Positions 34,585 to 45,596 of a stretch of DNA of 64,000 bases are shown piece by piece. Under the pieces are notes generated by a model that was not told where the DNA came from, made no database searches, and saw nothing but the letters and a program-made list of their open reading frames with translations. Within the stretch, counting starts at the first letter, position 1. Each line of letters opens with the position of its first letter. Position numbers and translations under genes: made by a program. Source of the stretch: Limonium bicolor (lineage: Eukaryota; Streptophyta; Magnoliopsida; Caryophyllales; Plumbaginaceae); the NCBI GenBank assembly GCA_023374045.1, contig CM041776.1, forward strand, positions 277,411,039 to 277,475,038. Direction: 5' to 3'.

Positions 34585-35086
34585 ATTTTTAGCGACAGAT
34601 TTGTCCGTCGCTATTTCATAGCCAAATGATAGTGAAACGATGCCATTTTATTAAGTTGATTTAAAATTTGTCGTGGATTCATTGAGACAAAATGATGTCG
34701 TCACAATTAATCGTAGCGACGGAACACACCGTCACAATTCCGTCGCTAACCTCTGGTAAAAAAGATGTCGTTTTGATCAATATGATTAATTTCTCGAATT
34801 ACAAACAAACGTCGTCGTTCGGCACCACTTTAGCGATGGACTTTATCCGTCACTAAATACAGCAATTTAAAAAAATAAAAAGTCCAATATCTAGCGACAG
34901 AAAGATGTCCGGCGCAAATTAGTGATGGACTTTCCGTCGCAAATCCATTGCGAATAGTGGCGCCAATTGGAAAATTTTACGCGCCACCATTCTCATCTAG
35001 TGTCTGTCGCTAATTGCTGATTTGACTGTCCATCACAAATCCGAAGCTAATTAGCGATTCTGTAGCTAATTCACTGTTTTCTAGTG
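34585..35086. repeat. CACTA2 right subterminal repeats
   Basis: TTCCGTCGCTAA/TTAGCGACGGA motifs in both orientations recur from 34590 to 35070, mirroring the left end. Just inside (34390-34560) is a purine-rich stretch with no coding match, probably the leader/promoter side for the minus-strand gene. 34256-34390 has no feature apart from the right flank of the gypsy element. Confidence 0.8.
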
Positions 35087-36730
35087 CATCCTATGCAAAC
35101 TTGGTCTAAAACCAATTCCTTGAAACCCCTTCAAAGAACAAATGGCACAGCGAATTACCAATTTCATAACACAGAGCTTATCCCAAATAATCCCACTTTC
35201 AAGCAAGCTTTAACTCACCCTGAATGGGTTAAATTCAATGCAACATGTTGGAAAGAAACACGACCTGGACACTTGTACCTTATGAACCACACGTGAATCC
35301 TCTTGGTGTCAAGTGGATTTTCAGAACAAAGAAAACATCAGAGGAAAAGTTGGATAGAAGAAAGGCAAGGCTTGTAGCACAAGGGTTTAATCAAACACAT
35401 GGTCTTGATTACAATGAGACTTTCAGCCCTGTGGTCAAATAATCAACTATCAGACGCATCCTATCTATAGTAGTTCTCATGATTGGCCAGTTAATCAAAT
35501 TGATGTTCAAAATCCCTCTGTGAATGGTGACTTAGAAGAGGTGGTTTACACTAAGCCTCCACCTAGTTTTGTAAATGTGTAGTTTCCAAATCATATTTGC
35601 AGGCTACACAGATTACTATACGGTCTAAAACATATCCACGAGCTTGGTACGCTAAGTTGAGCTCTTTCCTAGTGGAGTTGGGTTTCTCTGTCTCTCAATC
35701 AGATCAATCCTTGTTTGTTCTTACACAGGCCCAGAACATTGCCTACGTACTGATCTATGTAGATGATATATTGCTCACAGTTTCCTTTACTAAGCTAGTA
35801 TACAAAGCTAATTGACGTTATTGCCTCAACTTTTCATATAAAAGATATTGAGAACTTAACCTTCTTTCTTGGAGTTTCATGAGCAGAACTAACCAAGACG
35901 TCAATTTATCTCAAGAACAATACATCAAAGATGTTGTAGAAAACACATATGGAAAACTCAAAGTACACTTCTACACCTATGGCTACCACCACAAATATGG
36001 AAATCAATGACTCATACGTAGCCGTAGATCCAACACATTACAGGTGTATAGTTAGCAGCTTACAATATTTATCATTCACAAGGCCAGATCTAACCTTTGT
36101 CATCAATCAGGTGTGTAAACACATGCACTCACCAAAAGAAGTCCATTGGAAAGCGGTGAAAATAATTTCATAATACCTTAACTCGCAACTTGGGCCTTTT
36201 TCTTCTCCCGCTCTCCAACTAGTCCTCTCCAGGTCTTCACTGATGCGCATTGGGCTGGAATATTACTGATCGACATTCCACTTCTAGTAACCCTGTGTTC
36301 CTTCGTCTGCATCTAGTTTCACGGAGCTCGCGAAAATAGACGACTATATCCCGCTCCAGCACGGAGGCGGAATACAAAGCCTTAATGTTGGTGCATCAGA
36401 GGTAATTTGGCTCCCGCAACTAATGGTGGAGCTAGGTGTCAAACTCAAGTACCCCCGACTCTATTTTGTGATAACCTTGGAGCTTGTCAAATCCAATCTT
36501 TCACAGTAGAGTAAAACATTTAGATTTGGATTTCCATTTCTTGAGGGAACGTATTAAGAATGGATCATCTGTCGCACATCTTTCTTCCTTAGAGCAACCA
36601 ATCGATTTCTTAACCAAAACTCTTAGGAAAACTCTCTATCAGAAATTTTGGTCAATGCTCCCTTTGACAGGGTGCTTTGACTCGAGGGAAACTACAAGTG
36701 TAACTGGATTTGTCGATCAAGTCTAGGCCC
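35087..36730 (+). pseudogene. copia C reverse transcriptase and RNase H, broken
   Basis: The linker end HPMQTWSKTNSLKP (35087-35128) is followed by the RT: PLGVKWIFRTK, RRKARLVAQGFNQTHGLDYN and ETFSPVVK (35290-35440). After stops and frame changes come RAWYAKLSSFLVELGF and YVLIYVDDILLT (35632-35790), with the catalytic YVDD intact. The RNase H (about 36230-36380) is readable as a DAHWAG-like start and an RRNTKP/EAEYKAL-like end. The C-terminal part reads FHSRVKHLDLDFHFLRERIK (36494-36553), then an ending close to DFLTK. Confidence 0.85.
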
Positions 36731-36930
36731 AATTTCTCTTAGTTGTCTGTATCTCTGTTTTCAGTGTTGGGCTTTGGGGCTCTATATGTTAGTAAGACCA
36801 TTATGCACAAATCACTTGTAATCAGAATACATTGGTCCTTAATATAAAGAGGACGGATCTATCAATACGACACTCGGACAAATTCCGTTCATTTTCAGTA
36901 TTAAAACCCTACTGTTTACGACTCTTGTGT
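36699..36930 (+). repeat. putative copia C 3' LTR
   Basis: A purine-rich stretch (CTCGAGGGAAACTACAAG) precedes TGTAACTGG at 36699. A TATAAAGAGG-like box occurs near 36844. The right edge is a guess, since no second LTR remains for comparison. Confidence 0.4.
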
Positions 36931-37884
36931 TCCATAATACATGCAAGCGTACTGTCTTTGGTTATCATAATGCACGGTCCATAGATATTTTACTAGTAAA
37001 CAAGTTCATCTCATAATCATATTCGTTGTCCTTCTTCATTACGTGTACAAATATAACAATGAACACATTTTCACCTCCTTGAATTTCCATCGTTTTTCCA
37101 AAAGAACCCAGATTTATAGTTTTATCATAAATCATACTGCAAATTAGAGAAGAGGCTTCAATTGCCAAACCCTTACTCATATTATCATATTTCATTTTCC
37201 CTTATATGAGTCACCAATATTCCGGGCAAATCATATTTATTGCCCTTTTTTGGAATCAAATTCCCGATGCCCCTAGATGCAATTCTGGATCTCACATGGT
37301 GGACAGTAAGATCTTACAAGTGTACTCTACCAAAGCTCTAACTCCTTCCACTACCCTTTTCAAGACTTAAATCTGTTTCATTCCCTCCTTTCACTTCTCT
37401 TTAGTTCTCTTGTTCACCATCCGCGTCCACCCCTTCAGTCTAATAACCAGCTATATCCAATCAGTGAAAGTTATTGCTCCTTCATTGGTCTTCCCCCGGC
37501 AAGAGTAATGTAACTATGGTTAAGATCGATCACTTCAATTTACTTTACCATTGCGTTGAACTATATTTACATAATTGATGCACCGCGCAAAGTACACCCA
37601 AATGTATAATCAACATGCTCATTCACACCTTCATGTTATGGCTGCATCGGTGGTTGTTTTTCAAGTCATCCTCTTAATTATATTGAGCCCATAAAAAAGT
37701 GAAAATCGATCGATAAGTTCACCACAAATTCGTATGTATGCTATGTATGGGTCAGGCTAGTGACCTTGTAGTTGTGTAGTAAACAATCGGAGAAAGTTCT
37801 TAAAAAACCAAAAAAGATTTGAGGCCGCCCATCTCACATGGCAGACCATGCCATACAGAATGTCATAACAGCTTTGCATTTTTT
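36931..37884. other. no recognisable gene
   Basis: This stretch is AT-rich with no protein family recognised on either strand. The longest frame (37195-36965, minus; NMSKGLAIEASSLICSMIYD) has no evident family, so I do not call it a gene. Confidence 0.4.
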
Positions 37885-37890
37885 AAAAAA
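37885..37890 (-). terminator. RNA polymerase III terminator of the tRNA gene
   Basis: A run of six T residues on the minus strand lies six bases after the tRNA 3' end. It is the standard termination signal for polymerase III. Confidence 0.8.
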
Positions 37891-37896
37891 CTGATT

Positions 37897-37969
37897 GGCC
37901 TATACAGGTCTCGAACCTGTGACCTTCGCGTTATTAGCACGACGCTCTAACCAACTGAGCTAATAGGCC
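37897..37969 (-). tRNA. tRNA-Ile: tRNA-Ile (AAU anticodon)
   Basis: The 73-nt minus-strand sequence folds into a perfect cloverleaf. The acceptor stem GGCCTAT/ATAGGCC pairs fully. The D arm carries the A box (TAGCTCAGTTGG), the anticodon loop is CTAATAA and the T arm carries the B box (GGTTCGAGACC). The anticodon AAT (read as IAU) gives isoleucine. There is no intron, and the CCA end is not encoded, as expected for a nuclear eukaryotic tRNA. Nothing in the sequence suggests a pseudogene, and a T6 terminator follows. Confidence 0.97.
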
Positions 37970-39976
37970 TTTGATGCCAAATTTCTTGTTAAGATTATTT
38001 TAATTATCATGAGCGAAAAGTACTTAACCACTGACATGGATATGAATGATGTTGTCCCTGCATCTGGACAGATATCTAATAGTAGCACTGTGTATCTTAT
38101 CGTGTTTTAATGACCAAAGCTACCGGTACAACATCTATGGTCGATTAACAAACATGGAGGTAATGGGGATGATTCAAAGCTGAACAAGTGCTTGACACTT
38201 ATTTTGCTGACGATGCAATACTGGCAATAACGTGTTCTTAAACACGACCACATTAAGCTACAACAATAATAACCTATCCTAATACATTTACATTGTCCCA
38301 AATTAGTTTACTATCATCAAATTTGCTTGAGCTTGCTATTTTTACACTTGACAACCAAATTCTGAGATATGAAAATGATATAAATAACAAGAGAGCCCAA
38401 AAGTTAGATCACAAGCTGCCATTAAGTTTCAATAACTCAGTAGCTTGCGTCGTCAGACGTATAACAAGAACGACACCGAGGTCATAACTTTGCTTGTTCC
38501 AGGAAACCTTCTCCAATTGTAAGGAACTTAACCTAACTATCTGTACTTGATGATTGAAACAACACTTCTTTGTGATCAAAGCAGATCTTCTGCTCCAATT
38601 AACTCATTAACTTCACTCTCGTTTATCGCTCCCTTTCTCAGTCTGTTATACTGTCTCATACTCATACATACTCTATTGTATAAAATTATAAATCAATTGA
38701 ATAAGTATGTAAGGTCAGCTTCTTTTCCGAAAAGACAAACAAGGCATGTATTCCAGAGTGTAGTCACTTAAAAAACATTTTTTATATAAAACCCACTCCT
38801 AACTACTATAGAATGAATCTGCTTAAAAAAGTTGTTTTTTTTAAAAAAAAAACAATCAGAAGTATCATAAGTCATATGGGTGAATTGATATTTCACGGAG
38901 GAAAAAGCGGAAGACGCGAAAATAATGTAGTCACATTTGTCAAAATGGAATCTACGTCTATTCTACATCTATTTCAAAATCTATTATTAGGCACAAAGTA
39001 GGATATTATCTCGAAATGCTATTCAGACCTTATAATATATCTTTGAGATACCTATGAATTCAGGTTCCACGATATAGATTGTGCTGATTTGTATGTGAGT
39101 CCTACAATTCCCCCAATCTTCACCTCCCTCTTTCTTTCATCACTTCCTAAAATAGGCTTTAGTACATAGGAAAATGTGTGGATGTCATTAATCTTGATCT
39201 AATAGTGCATTACCTATATTCCGAATTCAAGCCATGATTTAAATCAAGCAATAATACTAGTGACTCAGAATACAGCTTCAGAACACGCTTTTATTTGTCA
39301 TGTAATTACCCAGATATCATCTTTTTGAGCGTGGGGACGGGGGAGCATGAGTGTGGGGAACGGGGGGCAATCAGACACTTAACTTGTCGCCTATCACGAA
39401 TGACCGGCGCCCAGTGCACAACCATCAGATAGCAGTTTTCTAACCTGAAATTCATGCATTCATTATAATGACAAAAACTGCGGATTCGAACGAAACTTGA
39501 AGCTGACGGTAAATGGTCTCTCCATCTCCATGTCTGGTTTAATAAGTCAAAATTTGCACACTGAAGAAGAGCTACCTTTGGCAATGATACAATATTGTAG
39601 TGTTGCAAGATGAGTCAACTATAACGATATGTATCATAGTCCTAATTATAGACATAGGAAGGAGTCCAAAACTTAGATTTTTTCAGGAGATCTGCTTTAG
39701 ATTTGCCTATTCTCTTGTCCAGCCAACCAAATTTCACTTATCCCCATTTACTCCCATTGATGTCAGATGCTCCAAAACGGTACAATAACTTGAAACAGTT
39801 GCACTTGACGTAGACGAGAGTCTTCAGATATCCAAGCATTGGAGAACAATGAAAACGGCGCCATGGATGTCACTTTGCTGGTTCCAGAGAAATTTTCTTC
39901 AGCTGCAAGGAACCTATCATTTCTTGATGTCCGAAAACTTTCTTGTAATCCAGACCAAGTCTTCTGTGCCAGTTAC
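37970..39976. other. mostly unassigned DNA downstream of the helicase gene
   Basis: No gene was recognised. Two stretches resemble each other: about 38465-38530 and 39845-39910 both read …GTCA-ACTTTGC-TGTTCCAG-AAA-CTTCT…AAGGAAC. The second lies just past the C-terminal exon of the helicase. They may be a diverged duplication. A minus-strand frame at 39608-39306 has no assigned family. Confidence 0.35.
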
Positions 39977-40667
39977 TTACTTATCAAACTCACTCTGATC
40001 TATGACACCCTTCTTCAGCTTCTTAAGAAGCCTGTAGTCTCGTTCCAACTCCTCTTCATCTTCCTTTGTCTGTGCAGCTCGTCTCTGCTTGGCGTTCTTC
40101 TTTGCATCTGGAGGATTTCGTTCCCTCTTCGGCTTCTGCTTTGCCATTTTTTGCTCTTTCTCTAGTTTCCTGACTGCAAGTTCTTCTTCCTTTGCTTCTC
40201 CCGAGATTTATCCCTAACAAGATAAAAGTTCCTCAGAGCCGTGACTCATTAAAAGGATTGCCAAGGATGGGAAGATGATGGAACAGGATAGAATAAGACT
40301 CTTACTTGAATTTGATGTCAACCAATTTGATATCTGCTACAAATGGGAAGCCTTCAGTATACAGAGAGTGGTGCTTTACCTCTTTCATAGCGGGGAGTTG
40401 CAATAACCCATAACCCATTGCCAGCTTCCCAACCTCCAGTTCTTTCCATCTGTCAGAAATTTCATATGGGCAATTTTTAGAGTATTGGCCAAGCGAAGAG
40501 ATCGACTGAGGGCACATTTTCTAGAAAGATCAACGAATGTACAAATCACATGCCTGAATATGAAGGAGCAGTGATGCTCCTTGTATGCACGAACGAATGA
40601 GACAAAAGCCTTTAGCCCCTTCTCCATTACAATCGCGGTCCTTTATTGCAGCTGATCGTATCTGAGA

Positions 40668-40709
40668 CCCCCCCCCCCCCCCCCCCAAAAAAAAAAAAAA
40701 AAAAAAAAA
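40668..40709. repeat. C19/A23 homopolymer pair beside a splice acceptor (copy A)
   Basis: On the coding (minus) strand the intron ends T23-G19-TCTCAG immediately before exon 9. Copy B of the gene has the same arrangement with a C run of 29 and an A run of 15. The run lies between the pyrimidine tract and the acceptor AG. Confidence 0.85.
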
Positions 40710-43031
40710 GAAAAGAAAAGCAAGAGACCACTCAATTGATTGAAGAATGAAGTTGATATTTATAGCATAAAATCATCCCCTCTTTACATGATCTAACGAA
40801 TGATTTTTTAAACACAATCCTAACCTGAGGTACTATATCCACGGCATCATCTGAGCATGTCCTTTCTTGAAGTGGGACCCTTCTAATATTCAGAAATTCA
40901 ATATAATGTCCTCCTATATAAGCACACATAATACCATGTGTTAATATCCAAGCAATAAAAGAAGAATCATAGAGTCAAGAACAGCAAAGATAACATACCT
41001 TGGGTAACAGAAGACAATTGAACTACCTTGTCGGCCCATGCGAGCGGTTCGCCCAACTCTATGAATGAATACATTAGGATCTTGAGGTGGGTCATACTGA
41101 AACATTGAGAGCCCCGTCATAAACCAACTACTTTTTGAGATGCCACCACTATGAATATACAATCAACATTCTGAATATTGCTCCAACCAAAGAGGATAAT
41201 CTCACAGCATTGCCTCCTCGGAGTAGAACATTCAACAAGAGCCAATGATAAGATCAGGTATAACAAACCTACCTGCAGAATGCAATCAACCCCAGGTATG
41301 TCTAGCCCCCGAGCAGCAACATCGGTGCAAAGAAGAGCACCACTTGAAAGAGACGTGAAGCTTGCTAGTGCTTTCTCTCTAGCAGTCTAGGTGCAAAAAT
41401 AAGTACAGTTTAGATAAAAACCTGTAGAGCATTAGAATACAGAGTAGAGTGCCTTACCTTTTATTTTTCAACCAATGTTCTTGCACTATTATGCATCAGT
41501 GGTGGAACACAAGATAGGAATAGACACAGATGAAATTCATGGACTTACCTTTTCATCTTCCCATGCAAAGCTACCAATGAAAATCCCATCAAAAGTGACA
41601 GTTGAGGAAGTACCAGACCCCAGTAATCAACACATGCGCAAGTCATAAAGTAGCTGCAATGTACGTAGAAATTACTAGTGTTGACTGTCATCAGCACAAA
41701 CCTAGTCAACATTAATTATACACTGTTTAAAGCTTACATGATCATCTTTTGGACTTGTTCTTGAGAAGAAAGTCCACAAGCTGTGAGGACTTTTTATCCG
41801 CTTCACATTCCATATACTGCAAAAGGTGAGGAACAGAGAGGAGAGTAGAAGTTATCATGCAGGATTAAAACATAACTGGACCAGACAGGTAATCTATCAT
41901 GGTAGTGACTTATATACCGTAATCCACGATGGTAAGTCAATATGAATAAAAAAACTCAATGGGTTTGCGTACCTCGAGATGAGAGACCTGAAGGAGTCTT
42001 CGAAGAGGAAACTTCTGAAGATAAAGAATTAAGCAATGGTTTTCTTTTTGGGCTTGGACTTCAACCCTCACGGATTTCTCAATCCCGCCTTAGCAAGCTC
42101 CTCCACTGCCTGCCTCGTCTGTGTAGCGGAAAATAGACCAGTTCGACGGATCTTTGGCAAGCGAGTTATTATTGAATTAATTTGCTTTTGAAAACCCATG
42201 TCCAATAGCCTGTCAGCCTCATCCAAGATTAGTACCTGCTCCAGCCAAAGAGAGAGACTGCTTCAAAAGTGGAGAGAGGAAAAAAGATATTCAAAAAACC
42301 GTCTTCTCCTTCCCCAGTGGATAAAAAAGAATCAGTTTACTGCACTTACAATCACACAAAGTACTACAGAAGACATACAACCAACTTGAATGATATGCTG
42401 TTTTCAGTTTGAAACGTATCCTAATGACAGGGGAACTGTAACTACGTTATAAGAAAGTACCAATGTAATGGGAGGATTGAAGGGCAGCAGTGGGAAGGGA
42501 AGTGAACGATAAAGGTGTTCTAATCATTGACACAGCGTTCACCACCTAGACCTATCACCACTTTCGAGATTTTCAGTAAACAGAGGATGTCTTACCTATT
42601 GAGGCCTATTTCACAAATGGATCATGACCACACTTGCTAATATATACAAATCTCTATGCCCAACGCAGACAGTTTCATGGTATAAAACCTTAAGAATGCA
42701 AGGTAGAGAAAGCAAAATAAGTTCATTATAAAGATAAAGGAGAGGATGAATGAGTGTGAATACTGTTGACAAAGACAATTCTCAGACCCTCCAGTTACAT
42801 CTTAAGTCTTGTTGACTGGCATCTCATATATATCAGTAGGTGGAACATATCGCAGAGAAAAAAATGCTGAAATGCCCATTTGAGCATTACTAACTTAAAA
42901 TATCTTTATATATATATGTATAGCTTCTATTGTGTCATAAGCCTCTTGGAAGTTAAATTGAATCTATTTAAAGGACAGGAGTTCAGCACTTGTAATCCAT
43001 CCTCAGTTGTAATACTGATGTACTAAAGATA

Positions 43032-43275
43032 GGGTCTGTTTGATGCCAGCTGCCGGCGTAGCTGTCAGCTGTCAAAAGGTTTAAAGTAGAGGAGAAAACG
43101 TGGGACCCATTGTCAACTGCTGAATTTCAGCTGTTAGATGCTAAAAAAATAAAGTAGAGGAGAAAAATGGAAAGCGTTTGCAAAAGTTGGCAGTTGTAGC
43201 TGCCAAAATGAATAAAGTACAGAAGAAAAAGTGGGAAAGCTAGCAGCTATCGGGGTTGGATCATCAACGGGACCC
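43032..43275. repeat. MITE-like inverted-repeat element in intron 2 of copy A
   Basis: It opens GGGTCTGTTTGATGCCAGC and closes (minus strand) GGGTCCCGTTGATG. Inside are three copies of AATAAAGTAGAGGAGAAAAA-like sequence. The same element is in the same intron of copy B (53146-53407), so it was present before the gene duplication. No target duplication is evident. Confidence 0.55.
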
Positions 43276-44864
43276 AATATTGATGATCTAACTTCTTCAC
43301 CACAAAAGAGTGAAGGAGGGTAGCATTGTCAATCTTTATTTGTATTCTAATATTCAAGAATTTCACCTCCCTCTCCCATTTTACAATATAGAGATGGTAG
43401 ATCACCAAGGTTGTGAACATGAAAATCACGATAGACTAGGAGTACAGGCAGTAGCATAAATGCTGAATCTAGTGCCTTGTAAATAGATTCAATTTAATTA
43501 ATATGCATGGATCAAGAGGCATACAATGCAGTGCAAGCTACATATATTAACAGAAATTAAGTAATGTACAATTTAATAAGCATTCTCAGATTCTCAATGT
43601 GAATTCTTCCACTCACATTTGTTTGAGACTAGGAAATACAAAAAACTGTAACCTAAATAAATGAGGATTAAACTGCCTCCATTTTCAGTTCTCACACTAC
43701 TTCTTCGTCCTCACCTCTCACTTTTCCAGAAGAAGTTATCATAGCTCTCGTCTTTCAAATTAAATGTTCTTAATATATGATATCATCCCCTTCCTATGGA
43801 CGACCAATATAAGTCAGTGATTGTGGTCTTTCATACATCTGAATCGATACGAATGAGAGATCATATACAACTCCTCTGTCTATTTCCTAAATCCATCAGC
43901 CAAAATAGAATAGATCGATCTCTTCTTCAATGCTTTGCTGCCTATCACGAGCATTATATACACATACCCAGGTTAGAATATTCAGTTTGAACTCACCTCA
44001 AGGCTTCTAAAATCCAACATATCCACCCGATCCATGATATCATAAAGCCTTCAGGGGTACCAATCAACAAATTGGCACCTTCTTCCTCCTATCCTCTTCA
44101 CATCACCTTTCACGTCTACTCCTCCAACAAGAAGCAGAGATTTCACATTCGGTAGCGTGGAAACGAAAGGCTGAGCCACACTGTGTATTTGAGAAGATAG
44201 CTCCCTCGTGGGAGAGATAACAATCCCCAGCACCTAAAGAAACATGACAGCCGAGCGAATCAGAAACGCTATCCTATCTGGAGCCAAGTTCGTTCAATAG
44301 AAAGGATAACACACATGCATGAATCGCATTCGACAAGCTAAAACCGCTGCCGGTAAAAGACCATTGGACAAGAAACTAACTAGAAATAATTTTACCCACT
44401 TTCCTAAACATACTGGAACGATAAAATTCGCTGACGCGTGATATCAATCAATTTGTGCTCAAGATAAAAAAGAGACTACTTGGTGAGGTTTGGGTGGGGA
44501 AGACAACCGGCGAAGAATCTCGACAGCTGGAACGACAAAAGCCAGGTCTTTCCAGAGCCGGTGGCGGCATCTACGGCCACATCCTTGTAGCTGCAGAGTA
44601 GGGGGATGGTGGCGGCTTGAACTGGCGTGCAAAAGTTGAAGCCACCATTACTGAGGGCTTCGAGAACTGGCTCTGATAGCTCTGGTTTCAGGTCGGAGAA
44701 TTTAGTGGCCGTCAGCGCCCGGTTGGGATCGTCGGCGACATTAGCAGGTTCCATTAGAACGTTAAGCCGGCTTCGCCCTAGTTCCGCCCGCTACTGTTCA
44801 GTTATGTTCTTAAAACTTAGCGGGGATTTCAGAAGGAAAGTTACCGTCCGACCCATAATACGTA

Positions 44865-45102
44865 CTCCCTCCGTCCCTAATTGACCTTCTTGTTTATTTT
44901 TTGGCACGTTTTTCCACCACAATATTAAACATATAAGATAAAATAATTTTATAAAACAAAGTTGTACAACATATAGTTTTTCACATATAGATTCCATTGC
45001 AATATTTAGATTTATAAAATTATGTTATCTTACATGTTAAATATTGAAGTCAAACGACAAGCCCAAATAATGAAAAGGAAGGTCAATTAGGGATGGAGGG
45101 AG
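44865..45102. mobile_element. Stowaway-type (Tc1/mariner) MITE, 238 bp
   Basis: The terminal inverted repeats are CTCCCTCCGTCCCTAATTGACC and its mirror ending GGATGGAGGGAG. The target duplication is TA on both sides (44863-44864, 45103-45104). It is non-coding, as expected. It sits about 110 bp upstream of the start codon of helicase copy A. It is absent from the matching position of copy B, where the duplication ends before it. Confidence 0.92.
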
Positions 45103-45596
45103 TAAAAGAATGGCGCTTATTTACATCATACATTTTCTATTTTGATTTATTATATCTTTAAAAAAATTAATAAATTGTCATCTTAAATATGTATTGTATT
45201 TAGAAGACAAATTGCTTACATTGTTTTTCTATGTATGTATTTTTAAGATTTATTTGTAACGAAGTGTTTGTCTAAGAACTTACTAGTGGGTAAACAGTAA
45301 TTAAATTGTGATTAACTAAACACTTATCAATCTTGTCTTCCACTGGAAGTTACAATGTTAGCTATGACTCCTCTAAGTTTTATAAGAAATATTAATTCAT
45401 TAGTTTAATTAATATATTCAAACTTCTTAACTCGTTTTATCTCTAATTTTTCAATTGTTATCCGACTTACTTTCTACTTTCTGTAACTTCTTCTTTTTTT
45501 AATATCTCTTTAACTTCTTCTATGAAGTGTCATTTATGTTTTACTTAAGTCAACTATGAGTTGCTGATTTAAGTACCTATTGTTTCTAGGTGTTTT
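45103..45596. other. AT-rich spacer, no feature seen
   Basis: No coding frame, repeat or RNA gene is recognisable in this stretch between the Stowaway MITE and the solo LTR. Confidence 0.4.

Larger units (their letters stand above)
21492..35086. mobile_element. CACTA transposon 2 (non-autonomous), carrying a gypsy insertion and a BMS1-like exon
   Basis: The left end is CACTACTAGAAAACA (21492). The right end, on the minus strand, is CACTAGAAAACAGTG (35086). Both continue into TTAGC followed by many TCCGTCGCTAA-type subterminal repeats. The flanking triplets are CAT at 21489-21491 and 35087-35089. Without the nested gypsy element (8,329 bp plus one 5-bp duplication) the CACTA is 5,261 bp. It holds a Ptta-type gene remnant but no TNP2 core, so it depends on a transposase from elsewhere. 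It also contains an exon fragment resembling BMS1. Confidence 0.9.
39977..44754 (-). pseudogene. RH18: DEAD-box RNA helicase, RH18/SPB4/DDX55 family, copy A (11 exons, frameshifted)
   Basis: Exons by splice sites and homology, minus strand: 44754-44480, 44233-43997, 42235-41973, 41816-41738, 41653-41549, 41386-41273, 41096-40999, 40913-40825, 40661-40554, 40449-40306, 40213-39977. The total is about 583 codons, the family's usual length. Helicase motifs are in order: Q motif, AATGSGKT (I), PTRELS (Ia), DEAD (II), SAT (III), [12 protein letters not shown] (V) and [11 protein letters not shown] (VI). The C-terminal family block contains [16 protein letters not shown]. The start is ATG at 44754. 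Single-base indels break the frame after GSGKT, in the KRIEEEG region, at GLRNPV, at KSKK and at IVFLLP. SPB4-type helicases act in 60S ribosome assembly in the nucleolus. Assembly error is the alternative to decay. Confidence 0.88.

Noticed and set aside
36965..37195. 76-codon minus-strand frame
   Set aside because: No recognisable family, no splice context and no neighbouring exons. Kept only as a note.
39306..39608. 100-codon minus-strand frame downstream of the helicase
   Set aside because: No family recognised and composition unlike a conserved protein. It could be untranslated sequence.
39839..40165. 108-codon plus-strand frame over the helicase C-terminal exon
   Set aside because: It is the antisense shadow of the basic C-terminal helicase exon.
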